From the NCBI GenBank assembly GCA_035604635.1, contig DATNIC010000092.1:1-21381 (forward strand): 21,381 nt of DNA, read 5' to 3'. The notes beneath the pieces were generated by a model, which saw only the letters and a list, made by a program, of their open reading frames with translations, was not told where the DNA came from and searched no databases. Position 1 is the first letter of the stretch. The number at the start of each line of letters is the position of its first letter. Shown piece by piece: positions 7,257-15,145 of this stretch. The DNA comes from DATNIC01 sp035604635. GTDB lineage: Bacteria > Vulcanimicrobiota > Vulcanimicrobiia > Vulcanimicrobiales > Vulcanimicrobiaceae. The position numbers and the translations under genes were made by a program.

Positions 7257-7927
7257 TGCCGGTCGTGGAAGACGGGCTCGTAGCGATTCCGGTGCGCACG
7301 CCGCTCGTTGTTTCGGGCGACGACATCGCGGCCGTCGTCGCCGAGGCCGTTGCCGGGATCGCTCGCTCGGGCGACGTCGTCGCCGTCTCGGAGACGGCCG
7401 TGGCGATCGCGCAAGGCCAGATGGTCGCAGCCGAGACGATTCGGCCGTCGAAGCTGGCCTACTTCTTGTCGCGGCGCGCCGGAGCGCTGGCAACGGTCAA
7501 TCAACCGGAGTCTCTGCAGATCGTGATTGACCGGGTCGGCGTTCCGAAGGTGCTCTATGCCTGCGCAGCACACGTGTTCGGCCGCTTGCGCGGACGACGC
7601 GGGGCGTTTTACGAGATCCTGGGCGAAGAGATCGCCGCCATCGACGGCTACACGGGGACGCTCCCGCCGTTCGAGCGGACGATCGTCTTCGGACCAATCG
7701 AGCCGGACCGGGTTGCGCAAGAGATCGCCGATCGAATCGGGACAGCATGCGCGATCGTCGATGCGAACGACTTGAAGACGACGAAGGCGCTCGGCGCTTC
7801 GCGCGGCGTCGAACGCGCAGCCGTCGAGCACGCGTTGCTCGCGAACCCGCACGGCAATGCCGACGAGCAGACACCCATCGTCGTCCTGAAGTGGCGGGGG
7901 CCCGGAGAGACCCCGCTGCTCTCATGA
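7253..7927 (+). CDS. CofE-like (coenzyme F420-0:gamma-glutamyl ligase family) protein
   Basis: The 224-residue product resembles the COG1478/CofE ligase family: an N-terminal SGDDIAAVVAEA segment, GDVVAVSETAVAIAQGQ (40-56), GRRGAFYEILGEEIAAIDG (114-132), the TGTLPPFERTIVFGP segment (134-148) and a C-terminal AIVDANDL (167-174). Family members form amide bonds to glutamate, adding gamma-linked Glu to F420-0, and a chlamydial relative does so on folate. The protein is shorter than archaeal CofE (about 250 residues). It has no signal peptide or membrane segment. It overlaps murF (GTGA) and mraY (ATGA) by 4 nt each, so it is firmly part of the operon. GTG 7253 or ATG 7256 may be the start; AAGGA (7240-7244) serves either. 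The natural substrate is unknown; a cell-wall substrate is only suggested by context. Confidence 0.7.
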   Translation: MMPVVEDGLVAIPVRTPLVVSGDDIAAVVAEAVAGIARSGDVVAVSETAVAIAQGQMVAAETIRPSKLAYFLSRRAGALATVNQPESLQIVIDRVGVPKVLYACAAHVFGRLRGRRGAFYEILGEEIAAIDGYTGTLPPFERTIVFGPIEPDRVAQEIADRIGTACAIVDANDLKTTKALGASRGVERAAVEHALLANPHGNADEQTPIVVLKWRGPGETPLLS

Positions 7928-8868
7928 TCTGGGTGCTGTTATTCGTCATCAGCTTCGCGCTCGCGGCGCTCCTCGCCAAGCCGCTGATCGCCTGGTTGCG
8001 TGCGCTTGCCTATCGTCAACATGCGTATGAAGATGCGCCCTCGACACACCGGGCGAAGACCGGGACGCCGACGATGGGCGGCATCCTGTTCCTGATCGCT
8101 CCGCTGTGCGCGCTCGTGGTCGTGCACGATGCGATAGCGGTCGCGTACGCCGTCTTGATCATCGGCTGCGCGGCGGTCGGATTCGCCGACGACTGGCTTT
8201 CGATTCGCCGTTCGCGCAATCGAGGCTTGCGAGCACGGACGAAGTTTGCGCTGACCGCAATAGTCGGGATCGTGTTCCTGATGATCGTCCATCAAGCCGG
8301 AGTCTTCGAGCCGACGCGGCTGTTCGGCATCGGCGTCGTCCCGACGTGGGTGTGGTACGCTTTAAGCTTCTGTGTCATCTTGGCGACGACGCACGCCGTG
8401 AACTTGACGGACGGCCTCGATGGCCTTGCAGCCGGGACGCTGCTCCCGCCGCTCGCCGTCCTCATCGTCGTCGCGTGGCGCGAAGGAGCCGCTTCGGCTC
8501 TTGCAATGATGCTCGCCGCGGGGGGCGCGGTGATTGCCTTCCTTCTTTATAATCGCCATCCGGCGCAGCTCTTCATGGGGGACACGGGCTCGCTCGCGTT
8601 GGGCGGCGTCCTCGCGGGGGGCGCAATTCTCCTGAACATGCAGCTCCTGCTTCCGCTTATCGGCGGAGTCTTTGCCGCCGAAACATTATCGGTGATCGTG
8701 CAAGTCGCTTCATACAAGGCGACGAAGCGACGGGTATTTCGTATGAGTCCGCTTCATCATCATTTCGAACTCGGCGGTTGGCCCGAGACAAAGGTGACCG
8801 CCCGATTCTGGATAGCTTCCCTCGCTCTAGCTGCGGCTGGTCTCTTCTTGGTAACGGTGAGTTCGTGA
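7924..8868 (+). CDS. mraY: Phospho-MurNAc-pentapeptide translocase MraY
   Basis: MraY transfers phospho-MurNAc-pentapeptide to undecaprenyl phosphate, forming lipid I at the inner face of the membrane. The 314-residue protein is very hydrophobic with about ten membrane segments. It has family motifs in order: THRAKTGTPTMGG (41-53), the Asp pair in GFADDW (Asp 89-90), NLTDGLDGLA (160-169), FMGDTGSLALGG (Asp 220) and SPLHHHFELGG with the HHH cluster at 278-280. The frame is open further upstream, but ATG 7924 is chosen because it overlaps the previous stop as ATGA and starts with the first membrane helix. Length is a little below E. coli MraY (360). Confidence 0.96.
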   Translation: MIWVLLFVISFALAALLAKPLIAWLRALAYRQHAYEDAPSTHRAKTGTPTMGGILFLIAPLCALVVVHDAIAVAYAVLIIGCAAVGFADDWLSIRRSRNRGLRARTKFALTAIVGIVFLMIVHQAGVFEPTRLFGIGVVPTWVWYALSFCVILATTHAVNLTDGLDGLAAGTLLPPLAVLIVVAWREGAASALAMMLAAGGAVIAFLLYNRHPAQLFMGDTGSLALGGVLAGGAILLNMQLLLPLIGGVFAAETLSVIVQVASYKATKRRVFRMSPLHHHFELGGWPETKVTARFWIASLALAAAGLFLVTVSS

Positions 8869-10286
8869 GCAATACTAATGCGGTTTCGTTTGACGCAAGC
8901 GAACGGGTGCTCGTCATCGGCTTGGGTCGCAGCGGTCGCGCGAGCGTCGAGGTGCTGCGCCATCGCGGCGCGACGGTCCTTGCGACCGACGAAAAGCCGG
9001 CCGAAGAGCTCGAATCGACCGTCATCGAACTTGCCAAGGACGGCGTGGCGTTCATCCCGCCCGCGTCGCTAGAAGACTCGATCGGCGACGTGACGGCGGC
9101 GGTCATCTCGCCGGGCGTGCCGCTGAACAGCGAGCTTGTCCGGCGAGTGCAGGCCAAGCGTATCCCGGTCTTTTCCGAGATCGAGGTCGCGTACCGGATT
9201 TGCAAAGCGCCGATCGTTGCGATCACCGGGACCAAGGGCAAAACGACGACGACCGCGCTGGTCGGGGAGATCTTCAAGCGCGCCGGGCGCATCACGCGCG
9301 TCGGTGGGAATATCGGCAATCCGCTCATCGAGCAGACGGTCGATGCCGGCGGCGATGAGTGGGTCATTGCCGAGGTCTCGTCGTTTCAACTCGAGTCGAT
9401 CCGCTCGTTCAAGCCGCGGGTCTCACTGCTGCTCAACATCTCGCCCGACCATCTCGACCGCTACCACTCCATGGACGAGTACACGGAAGCGAAGTTCCGC
9501 ATCTTTGCCAACCAGGGGCCGGGCAACACGTTCGTCGGGAACCTCGACGATCCGCGCATCGCAACCCTCGCCGAGGGCGAAAACGCGGCCCGCGTCCATG
9601 CTCGCGCGCTGTGGTTCGCGGCAGCGCCGCACCGCAACACGACGCTCTATCTGCGCGGCGAGAAGACGATCATGTACGCGCCGCCGACCGGCGATCCGCG
9701 TCCGGTCGAGGTGATGAAGGTCGACGAGATCCCGTTGCGCGGGGCGCACAACGTTGAGAACGCGATGGGCGCCATCCTGACGGCACTAGCCGCGGGGATC
9801 GAGCCGTCGGTCGCGCGTGAAGCGGTCATGGCGTTCGAGGCGCTTCCGCACCGGCTCGAGCTGGTCGCGACGATCGACGGCGTCGACTACGTCGACGATT
9901 CGAAGGCGACCAATCCCGGATCGGTGATCGCGGCTCTGCGTTCGTTCGACCGCCCGATCGTCCTGATCGCCGGCGGGAAAGCAAAAGGCACCGACTTCGC
10001 CGAGCTCGGCAAGGTCATTTCGTCTCGCACGAAGGGCGTCGTGCTAATCGGCGAGGCGGCCGATGCTTTCGCCCCGACGATCAAGCGCGCCCACGTCGAG
10101 CGGGCCGCTTCGCTGCGCGAAGCGATCGATGCTGCGAGCCGTCTGGCCAAACCGGGTGACGTCGTGCTGCTCTCGCCCGGCTGCGCCTCCTTCGACATGT
10201 TTTCGTCGGCCGAGGCGCGCGGCAACGAGTTTGTGAAAATCGTGGAGGAGCGAGTCTCTACCCACACAGCGCTGAGCGCAACTTAG
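8865..10286 (+). CDS. murD: UDP-MurNAc-L-Ala:D-glutamate ligase MurD
   Basis: MurD adds D-glutamate as the second stem-peptide residue. From GTG 8865 the protein has 473 residues: an N-terminal Rossmann-like fold (VLVIGLGRSGRASVEVL), ISPGVPLNSE, the P-loop GTKGKTTT (122-129), GGNIGNPL, AEVSSFQLE, NISPDHLDRY, the PHRLELV segment, DDSKATNPGS and LSPGCASFDMFSS. These last two distinguish MurD from the other Mur ligases. The GTG overlaps the mraY stop as GTGA. The open frame extends further upstream, but that would run deep into mraY. The 3' end carries an AGGGAG that overlaps the stop and serves the next gene. Confidence 0.96.
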   Translation: MSNTNAVSFDASERVLVIGLGRSGRASVEVLRHRGATVLATDEKPAEELESTVIELAKDGVAFIPPASLEDSIGDVTAAVISPGVPLNSELVRRVQAKRIPVFSEIEVAYRICKAPIVAITGTKGKTTTTALVGEIFKRAGRITRVGGNIGNPLIEQTVDAGGDEWVIAEVSSFQLESIRSFKPRVSLLLNISPDHLDRYHSMDEYTEAKFRIFANQGPGNTFVGNLDDPRIATLAEGENAARVHARALWFAAAPHRNTTLYLRGEKTIMYAPPTGDPRPVEVMKVDEIPLRGAHNVENAMGAILTALAAGIEPSVAREAVMAFEALPHRLELVATIDGVDYVDDSKATNPGSVIAALRSFDRPIVLIAGGKAKGTDFAELGKVISSRTKGVVLIGEAADAFAPTIKRAHVERAASLREAIDAASRLAKPGDVVLLSPGCASFDMFSSAEARGNEFVKIVEERVSTHTALSAT

Positions 10287-10295
10287 GGAGATGCT

Positions 10296-11483
10296 ATGAA
10301 ACGAGCCCGTTATCTCAAACTCACCGCGGCTGCGGGGCTTGCCCCTATCCTCGATCCCGTCGGCGGATTTGCGCAGGCGGGCCCGCCGCTGCGGGTCGGC
10401 CTCGTTTTTTCGTTCTCCGGCGCAACGACGGAGATCGGCAAATTGACCGACGCCGCGATCGCGGCATACATGAAGCGCAACGGCGACACCGTCGCCGGCC
10501 GCAAGGTGCAGATCATCAAACGCGATGATACAGGGCCAAATCCGGAGTTTGCGCGCCGCCTTTCGCAAGAGCTCATCGTTCAAGAAAAAATCGACCTGCT
10601 GATCGGTGCGGCGTTCACGCCGAATGCGATCGCGATGGCGAGCGTCTCGACCGCAGCCAAGAAGCCGTTCTTCAACATCAATGCCGCGACATCGGGAATT
10701 TTCGCGAAGAACCCGTACTCGGCGCGCTTCGGCTTCACGACGGCGCAGATCACGACGCCGTTCGCGAAATGGGCGATCACGCAGGGGATCAAAACGTCGT
10801 ACGCGGTCTTTCAAGATTACGGGCCGGGGATCGACGCGGGGCAAGCGTGGGAGAAGACGTTCACCGCGGCCGGCGGCCAGATGATCGGCGAGGCTCGCAT
10901 TCCCGTCAACAACCCCGACTTCTCCGCCTTCATCCAGCGCATCAAGGACGCGAAGCCCGAGGCGGCGTTCATCTTCCTCAACGCGAGCGGCGGCGGCGCC
11001 GATTTTCTACGGACTGCCAAGACGGCCGGCCTTGACCGGCTCGGGATCAAGCTGCTCGCGACGGGCGACATCGTCGACGAGCCCATCGTCAACGTTGCGG
11101 GTGACGCGGCGCTTGGGATGATCACGACCTTCGACTACTCGTCGACGCACAACTCGAACCTCAACCGGCAGTTCGTGCGCGACGTGCAAGAGGCAATGCA
11201 CTCGAAGGATCTGCCCAACTTCAACGCCTGCCAGGCCTACGACGTCATGCACGCCGTCTACACGGTCGCGAAAGCGCAAAATGGGAAGATCGATCCCGAC
11301 AAGACGATGGAGATCGTCAAAGGGATGCGCTTCGAGAGTCCGCGTGGCCCGATCCTCATCGATCCGGCGACGCGCGACATCGTCCAGAACGTCTACTTCC
11401 GGCGGACGGAAAAAATCGGCGGCCTCTATCGGAACGTCGAGTTCGCACAGATTCCGATGGTCCACGATCCAAACGAGACATGA
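10296..11483 (+). CDS. LivK-like periplasmic branched-chain amino acid/amide-type solute-binding protein
   Basis: The 395-residue product looks like a type 1 periplasmic binding protein of the amino acid/amide (HAAT) ABC transporter family. It has an export signal (residues 1 to about 28, ending FAQA before GPP), then LRVGLVFSFSGATTEIG, VAGRKVQIIKRDDTGPNPEFARR, LLIGAAFTPNAIAMA and a C-terminal lobe with AYDVMHAVYTVAKA. There is no lipobox cysteine. No permease or ATPase genes lie nearby, so it must work with transporter parts encoded elsewhere or have another binding role. It has one of the best Shine-Dalgarno sites of the window (AGGGAG, 10285-10290, 5 nt before ATG), unlike its neighbours. 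It splits murD from ftsW. The ligand cannot be read from the sequence. Confidence 0.85.
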   Translation: MKRARYLKLTAAAGLAPILDPVGGFAQAGPPLRVGLVFSFSGATTEIGKLTDAAIAAYMKRNGDTVAGRKVQIIKRDDTGPNPEFARRLSQELIVQEKIDLLIGAAFTPNAIAMASVSTAAKKPFFNINAATSGIFAKNPYSARFGFTTAQITTPFAKWAITQGIKTSYAVFQDYGPGIDAGQAWEKTFTAAGGQMIGEARIPVNNPDFSAFIQRIKDAKPEAAFIFLNASGGGADFLRTAKTAGLDRLGIKLLATGDIVDEPIVNVAGDAALGMITTFDYSSTHNSNLNRQFVRDVQEAMHSKDLPNFNACQAYDVMHAVYTVAKAQNGKIDPDKTMEIVKGMRFESPRGPILIDPATRDIVQNVYFRRTEKIGGLYRNVEFAQIPMVHDPNET

Positions 11484-11490
11484 GACCTCC

Positions 11491-12609
11491 TTGCAGCTGA
11501 GTGCTTCGCGGCACTCGGCGCCGCCCGACACGGTCCTTTTCAGCGTCGTCGCTGCTCTTGTCAGCATCGGCCTGATCATGATCTTCAGCGCATCAAGCGC
11601 TACTGCGTGGGCGGCGCATCGGGACACGGCGTTCTATCTCAAGCGGCAACTGCTGTGGCTCGCCGTCGCCCTGGTCCCGGCCTATGTTGCTTATCGCTGC
11701 GACTATCGCGCACTGCGGCCGCTCGCGCCGTGGGCGCTCGTCATTTCGGTCCTCACGCTGCTCGTCGTGCTGATCCCGCATCTCGGGCTCGTCTCGGGCG
11801 GGGCGCGGCGCTGGCTCGGCGCGGGGCCGTTCTCTTTTCAACCCTCGGAGTTCGTCAAGCTGGGCTTGGTCGTCTATTTGAGCGCCGCGCTTTCGACCAA
11901 AGGCGACCGGATCCGCTCGCTGACGTACGGACTCTTCCCACTGCTGGCAATCACGTTTGCGCTGGCCGCGCTGGTCTTTCTCGAACCCGACGTGGGGACG
12001 GCAAGTCTCCTCGTCTTCACCGCGATCGTGATGCTCTTCGTCGCGGGGGCGCGCGTGCCGCATCTCATGATGGTCGCGCTCGCAACGATCCCGGCATTGG
12101 CGATCGCGATCCTCTCGAGTCCTTACAAGCGCGCTCGCATCCTCGCGTTCCTCGATCCGTGGAAGGATCGTCAAGACGCCGGCTTTCACATCGTCCAGTC
12201 GCTCTTGGCGTTGGGAAGCGGCGGTCTCTTCGGCGTCGGGCTCGGCGCGTCGCGCCAGAAGTTCTTCTATCTGCCCGAGCAGTACACCGACTTCATCTTC
12301 TCGATCTTGGGCGAAGAGCTCGGGCTGCTCGGCGCGCTGGTCGTCGTCGTCCTGTTCGTGATTCTCGCCTACCGCGCGATCCGGATTGCGCTGCGCGCGC
12401 CCGACCGGTTCGGCTTCTTCCTCGCCGTCGGCTGCACGAGCCTGATCGTGATTCAAGCCTTCATTAATATCGGCGTCGTCACGTCGTCCTGGCCGGTCAC
12501 GGGTGTCCCGCTTCCCTTCGTCTCCTTCGGCGGCAGTTCGCTCGTCGTCAGCCTCGTCGCCGTCGCACTGCTCATCAACATCGGGCGTCAGCGTTCGCCG
12601 GAGCGCTAA
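11491..12609 (+). CDS. ftsW: Septal peptidoglycan polymerase FtsW (SEDS family)
   Basis: FtsW is the SEDS glycosyltransferase that polymerises lipid II at the septum together with its class B PBP partner, encoded upstream as ftsI. The 372-residue protein has about ten membrane helices and the SEDS motifs GGARRWLGAGPFSFQPSE (103-120), FLEPDVGTA, RILAFLDPWKD, LPEQYTDFIFSILGEELG (261-278, with the invariant Asp 267) and the C-terminal GVPLPFVSFGGSS (338-350). TTG 11491 is chosen: it lies 7 nt after the livK-like stop and directly precedes the first helix. The frame is open back to an ATG at 11281, but that would overlap the upstream gene by about 200 nt. FtsW is preferred over RodA because of the dcw context. 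Confidence 0.93.
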   Translation: MQLSASRHSAPPDTVLFSVVAALVSIGLIMIFSASSATAWAAHRDTAFYLKRQLLWLAVALVPAYVAYRCDYRALRPLAPWALVISVLTLLVVLIPHLGLVSGGARRWLGAGPFSFQPSEFVKLGLVVYLSAALSTKGDRIRSLTYGLFPLLAITFALAALVFLEPDVGTASLLVFTAIVMLFVAGARVPHLMMVALATIPALAIAILSSPYKRARILAFLDPWKDRQDAGFHIVQSLLALGSGGLFGVGLGASRQKFFYLPEQYTDFIFSILGEELGLLGALVVVVLFVILAYRAIRIALRAPDRFGFFLAVGCTSLIVIQAFINIGVVTSSWPVTGVPLPFVSFGGSSLVVSLVAVALLINIGRQRSPER

Positions 12610-13769
12610 TGCGCGTAGCGTTCGCGGGCGGGGGGACGGGCGGGCACATCTACCCCGCGCTCGCCATCGATGAAGCCTTGCGCGCCGATGCTGAAAAGAA
12701 AGGTGAACCGTACGAAGCGCGCTTCTTCGGCAATCCGCGTGGACTCGAAGCCGAAGTCGTTCCGGCGCACATGCCGTTGACGCTCGTCCCGAGCCGGCCG
12801 CTGTCGCGCAAGCTCGAACTGCAGCTTGCGCTGACCGTGCTCGACAACGCCCGTGGGATCGCCCTCGCCGGCGCAGCGCTCGTTGCGTTCAAGCCCGACG
12901 TCGTCGTCGCGACCGGCGGATACGTTTGCTTCCCGGTCGCCGTCGCCGCGCGGTTGCTGCGAGTAACGCGGACGATCGATCCCGCGATCGCGATGCTCGA
13001 GATCAATGCCGTGCCGGGCTTGACGAACCGGCTCCTGGCACCGCTCGTCGACGAGGTGTGGGGGGCGTTCGCCCAGTCACACGCGACGTTCGGCCGGAAG
13101 TTCATCCTGACCGGGACGCCGACCCGCGCATCGCTGCGGACGCACCTCGCGCCCGAGACGGCGCGGGTCATGCTCGGCCTGAATCCGGCCAAGACGACGG
13201 TCGTCGTCATGGGGGGCAGCCAGGGGGCACGTTCGATCAACGAAGCGACGACGGGGCTGGTGACGCGGCGTTCGCTCCCCGATACGTGGCAAGTGCTTCA
13301 CATCTGCGGCCGGCGCGACTACGAATATATGAAGGCCGAACATCGCGCGCTCCCCGCCGGCAACCACGTCCGGCTCCTCGACTACCTGGAGGATCCGGCG
13401 CCGGCGTATGCTGCCGCCGACCTCGTCGTCGCGCGTTCGGGTGCATCGACATTGGCCGAGCTGGCCGTGACCGCGACGCCCTCGCTGTTGGTCCCGTATC
13501 CGCGCGCGGCCGAAGAACATCAGCTGCGCAATGCCGACGAATTTTCGCGCTCGGGCGCCGCGGCGGTCCTGGAAGATCGCGAACTCAGCGCCGACGCCTT
13601 GTGGTGGCGGCTCGTCGAGATGCTCGAACCGCAACGCCTCGCGTCAATGCGTCGCGCTGCGCGCGAACTCGGCCCGCCCGACGCGACGGCTGCGATCGTG
13701 CGCCGCGTCGCAGCGTTAGCATCTCTACGGGTGAAGTCCGAACAGCTCGCGAAAGATCACGCGACGTGA
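12609..13769 (+). CDS. murG: UDP-GlcNAc:lipid I N-acetylglucosamine transferase MurG
   Basis: MurG adds GlcNAc to lipid I to give lipid II, acting peripherally at the inner membrane face (GT28 family, GT-B fold). The 386-residue protein shows the N-terminal glycine loop GGGTGGH (7-13), FFGNPRGLEAEVVP, VVATGGYVCFPVAVAA, FILTGTPTRA, the UDP-binding GGSQGARSIN, and ARSGASTLAEL followed by PYPRAAEEHQLRNA. The usual HEQNxxxGLTN motif reads LEINAVPGLTN here, so the His and Gln are replaced. The ATG overlaps the ftsW stop by one base (TAATG), and the stop overlaps the murC start as GTGA. Confidence 0.95.
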   Translation: MRVAFAGGGTGGHIYPALAIDEALRADAEKKGEPYEARFFGNPRGLEAEVVPAHMPLTLVPSRPLSRKLELQLALTVLDNARGIALAGAALVAFKPDVVVATGGYVCFPVAVAARLLRVTRTIDPAIAMLEINAVPGLTNRLLAPLVDEVWGAFAQSHATFGRKFILTGTPTRASLRTHLAPETARVMLGLNPAKTTVVVMGGSQGARSINEATTGLVTRRSLPDTWQVLHICGRRDYEYMKAEHRALPAGNHVRLLDYLEDPAPAYAAADLVVARSGASTLAELAVTATPSLLVPYPRAAEEHQLRNADEFSRSGAAAVLEDRELSADALWWRLVEMLEPQRLASMRRAARELGPPDATAAIVRRVAALASLRVKSEQLAKDHAT

Positions 13770-15145
13770 ACGATCGCGATTACGTGCATTTCGTGGGGAT
13801 CGGGGGGAGCGGGATGAGCGCACTCGCGCGCATTCTGCTTGCTCGTGGCGCCCGCGTCAGCGGCTCCGACGTACGCGCGACGCCGCTGATCGAGCGGTTG
13901 CGCGCTGAGGGCGCACGAATCGCCGTCGGACATCGCGCGGAGAACATCGGCGATGCGACTCTCGTCGTCGCAAGCGCCGCGATCGCTCCCGACAATCCGG
14001 AGCTCGTCGCGGCTCGCGCGCGCAAGACGCGCGTCCTCGGCCGCGGCGAAATGCTGGCCGAGGTGACCGTCGGGTGCAAGACGATTGCGGTCGCAGGGAC
14101 GCACGGGAAGACGACGACGACCGCGATGATCGCGGCGATCCTCGAAGATGCGGATCTCGATCCCAGCGTGATGATCGGGGGCGTCCGCATCGACGACGAG
14201 ACGAACGCACGCCTCGGACGCGGTCCGTGGTTCGTGACCGAAAGCGACGAATCGGACGGCTCGTTCCTGCATCTCCGTCCGACGATTGCGGTCGTGACGA
14301 ACATCGAGAACGACCACGTCGGCAGCGACGACGCGATGGCGAACCTGATCGCGCAGTTTGAGACGTTCGTCTCGCGGGTGCCGCCGGACGGCGTCGCAAT
14401 CGTCGGAATCGACAGCACGCCCTGTGCGCGAATTGCGCGAGGTGCGCGCTGGGGGGTCACGACCTTTGGGCTTGCGGACGGCGCGACGGTCCGCGGCCGC
14501 GATTTGCGATTCACGGGTCTGGGGTCGACGTTCGACGTCGAGATCGGGGGCGAGCAAATTGGGTCTTTTTGTCTTCAAGTCCCGGGTGAGATGAACGTCC
14601 AGAATGCTCTCGCGGCGATCGCGGCCGCGCGCGCGGTCGACGTCGACGTAGCGACGATCGTCGAGACGCTCGGCAAGTTTTCCGGCGTCCACCGGCGCTT
14701 TGAGATCCTGGCTCGCGGCGAGCAGATGATCGTCGTCGACGACTACGCGCATCATCCGACAGCGGTCGCCGCAACGATTGCCGCGGCGCGGCGCTATCAC
14801 GACGGGCCGATCGTCGTCGCGTTCCAGCCGCACCGGTACACGCGTACCGCCTATCTCGCCGCGAACTTCGGTGAGGCGCTCGCTGCCGCGGACGAAGTGT
14901 ATCTCGCGCCGATCTATGCCGCGTCCGAAGAACCGATCGACGACGTCAGCGAACGTTCGATCGGCGCGGTCCTCGAGCGTCATCTCACGCCCGTCCGGTA
15001 CGTCGGCTCGGTCGAGGCGCTCGGCGACGAGCTACGCGGAAACGTGAAACCGGGATCGCTGGTCCTGATGCTCGGCGCGGGGAGCATCACGAACGTTGCG
15101 CACGCGCTGGCGAAGTCGATCGCCGCTCCCGCGCTCGCGGGCTAG
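13766..15145 (+). CDS. murC: UDP-MurNAc:L-alanine ligase MurC
   Basis: MurC attaches the first stem-peptide residue, L-alanine, to UDP-MurNAc made by MurB, whose gene follows immediately. From GTG 13766 the protein has 459 residues: the N-terminal nucleotide-sugar domain HFVGIGGSGMSALARIL, VVASAAIAPDNPE, the P-loop GTHGKTT (111-117), ESDESDGSFLHL, NIENDHV, PGEMNVQNALAA, DDYAHHPT and FQPHRYTRT. GTHGKTT and DDYAHHPT are typical of MurC as opposed to MurD, E or F. The GTG overlaps the murG stop by 4 nt. The open frame extends far upstream into murG, but those residues are shadow translation. The TAG abuts the murB ATG with no gap. Confidence 0.96.
   Translation: MNDRDYVHFVGIGGSGMSALARILLARGARVSGSDVRATPLIERLRAEGARIAVGHRAENIGDATLVVASAAIAPDNPELVAARARKTRVLGRGEMLAEVTVGCKTIAVAGTHGKTTTTAMIAAILEDADLDPSVMIGGVRIDDETNARLGRGPWFVTESDESDGSFLHLRPTIAVVTNIENDHVGSDDAMANLIAQFETFVSRVPPDGVAIVGIDSTPCARIARGARWGVTTFGLADGATVRGRDLRFTGLGSTFDVEIGGEQIGSFCLQVPGEMNVQNALAAIAAARAVDVDVATIVETLGKFSGVHRRFEILARGEQMIVVDDYAHHPTAVAATIAAARRYHDGPIVVAFQPHRYTRTAYLAANFGEALAAADEVYLAPIYAASEEPIDDVSERSIGAVLERHLTPVRYVGSVEALGDELRGNVKPGSLVLMLGAGSITNVAHALAKSIAAPALAG

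Noticed and set aside
13757..14983. Long minus-strand frame (408 codons) opposite murC
   Set aside because: It is a shadow of murC in GC-rich sequence, with repetitive Arg/Asp composition and no motif.
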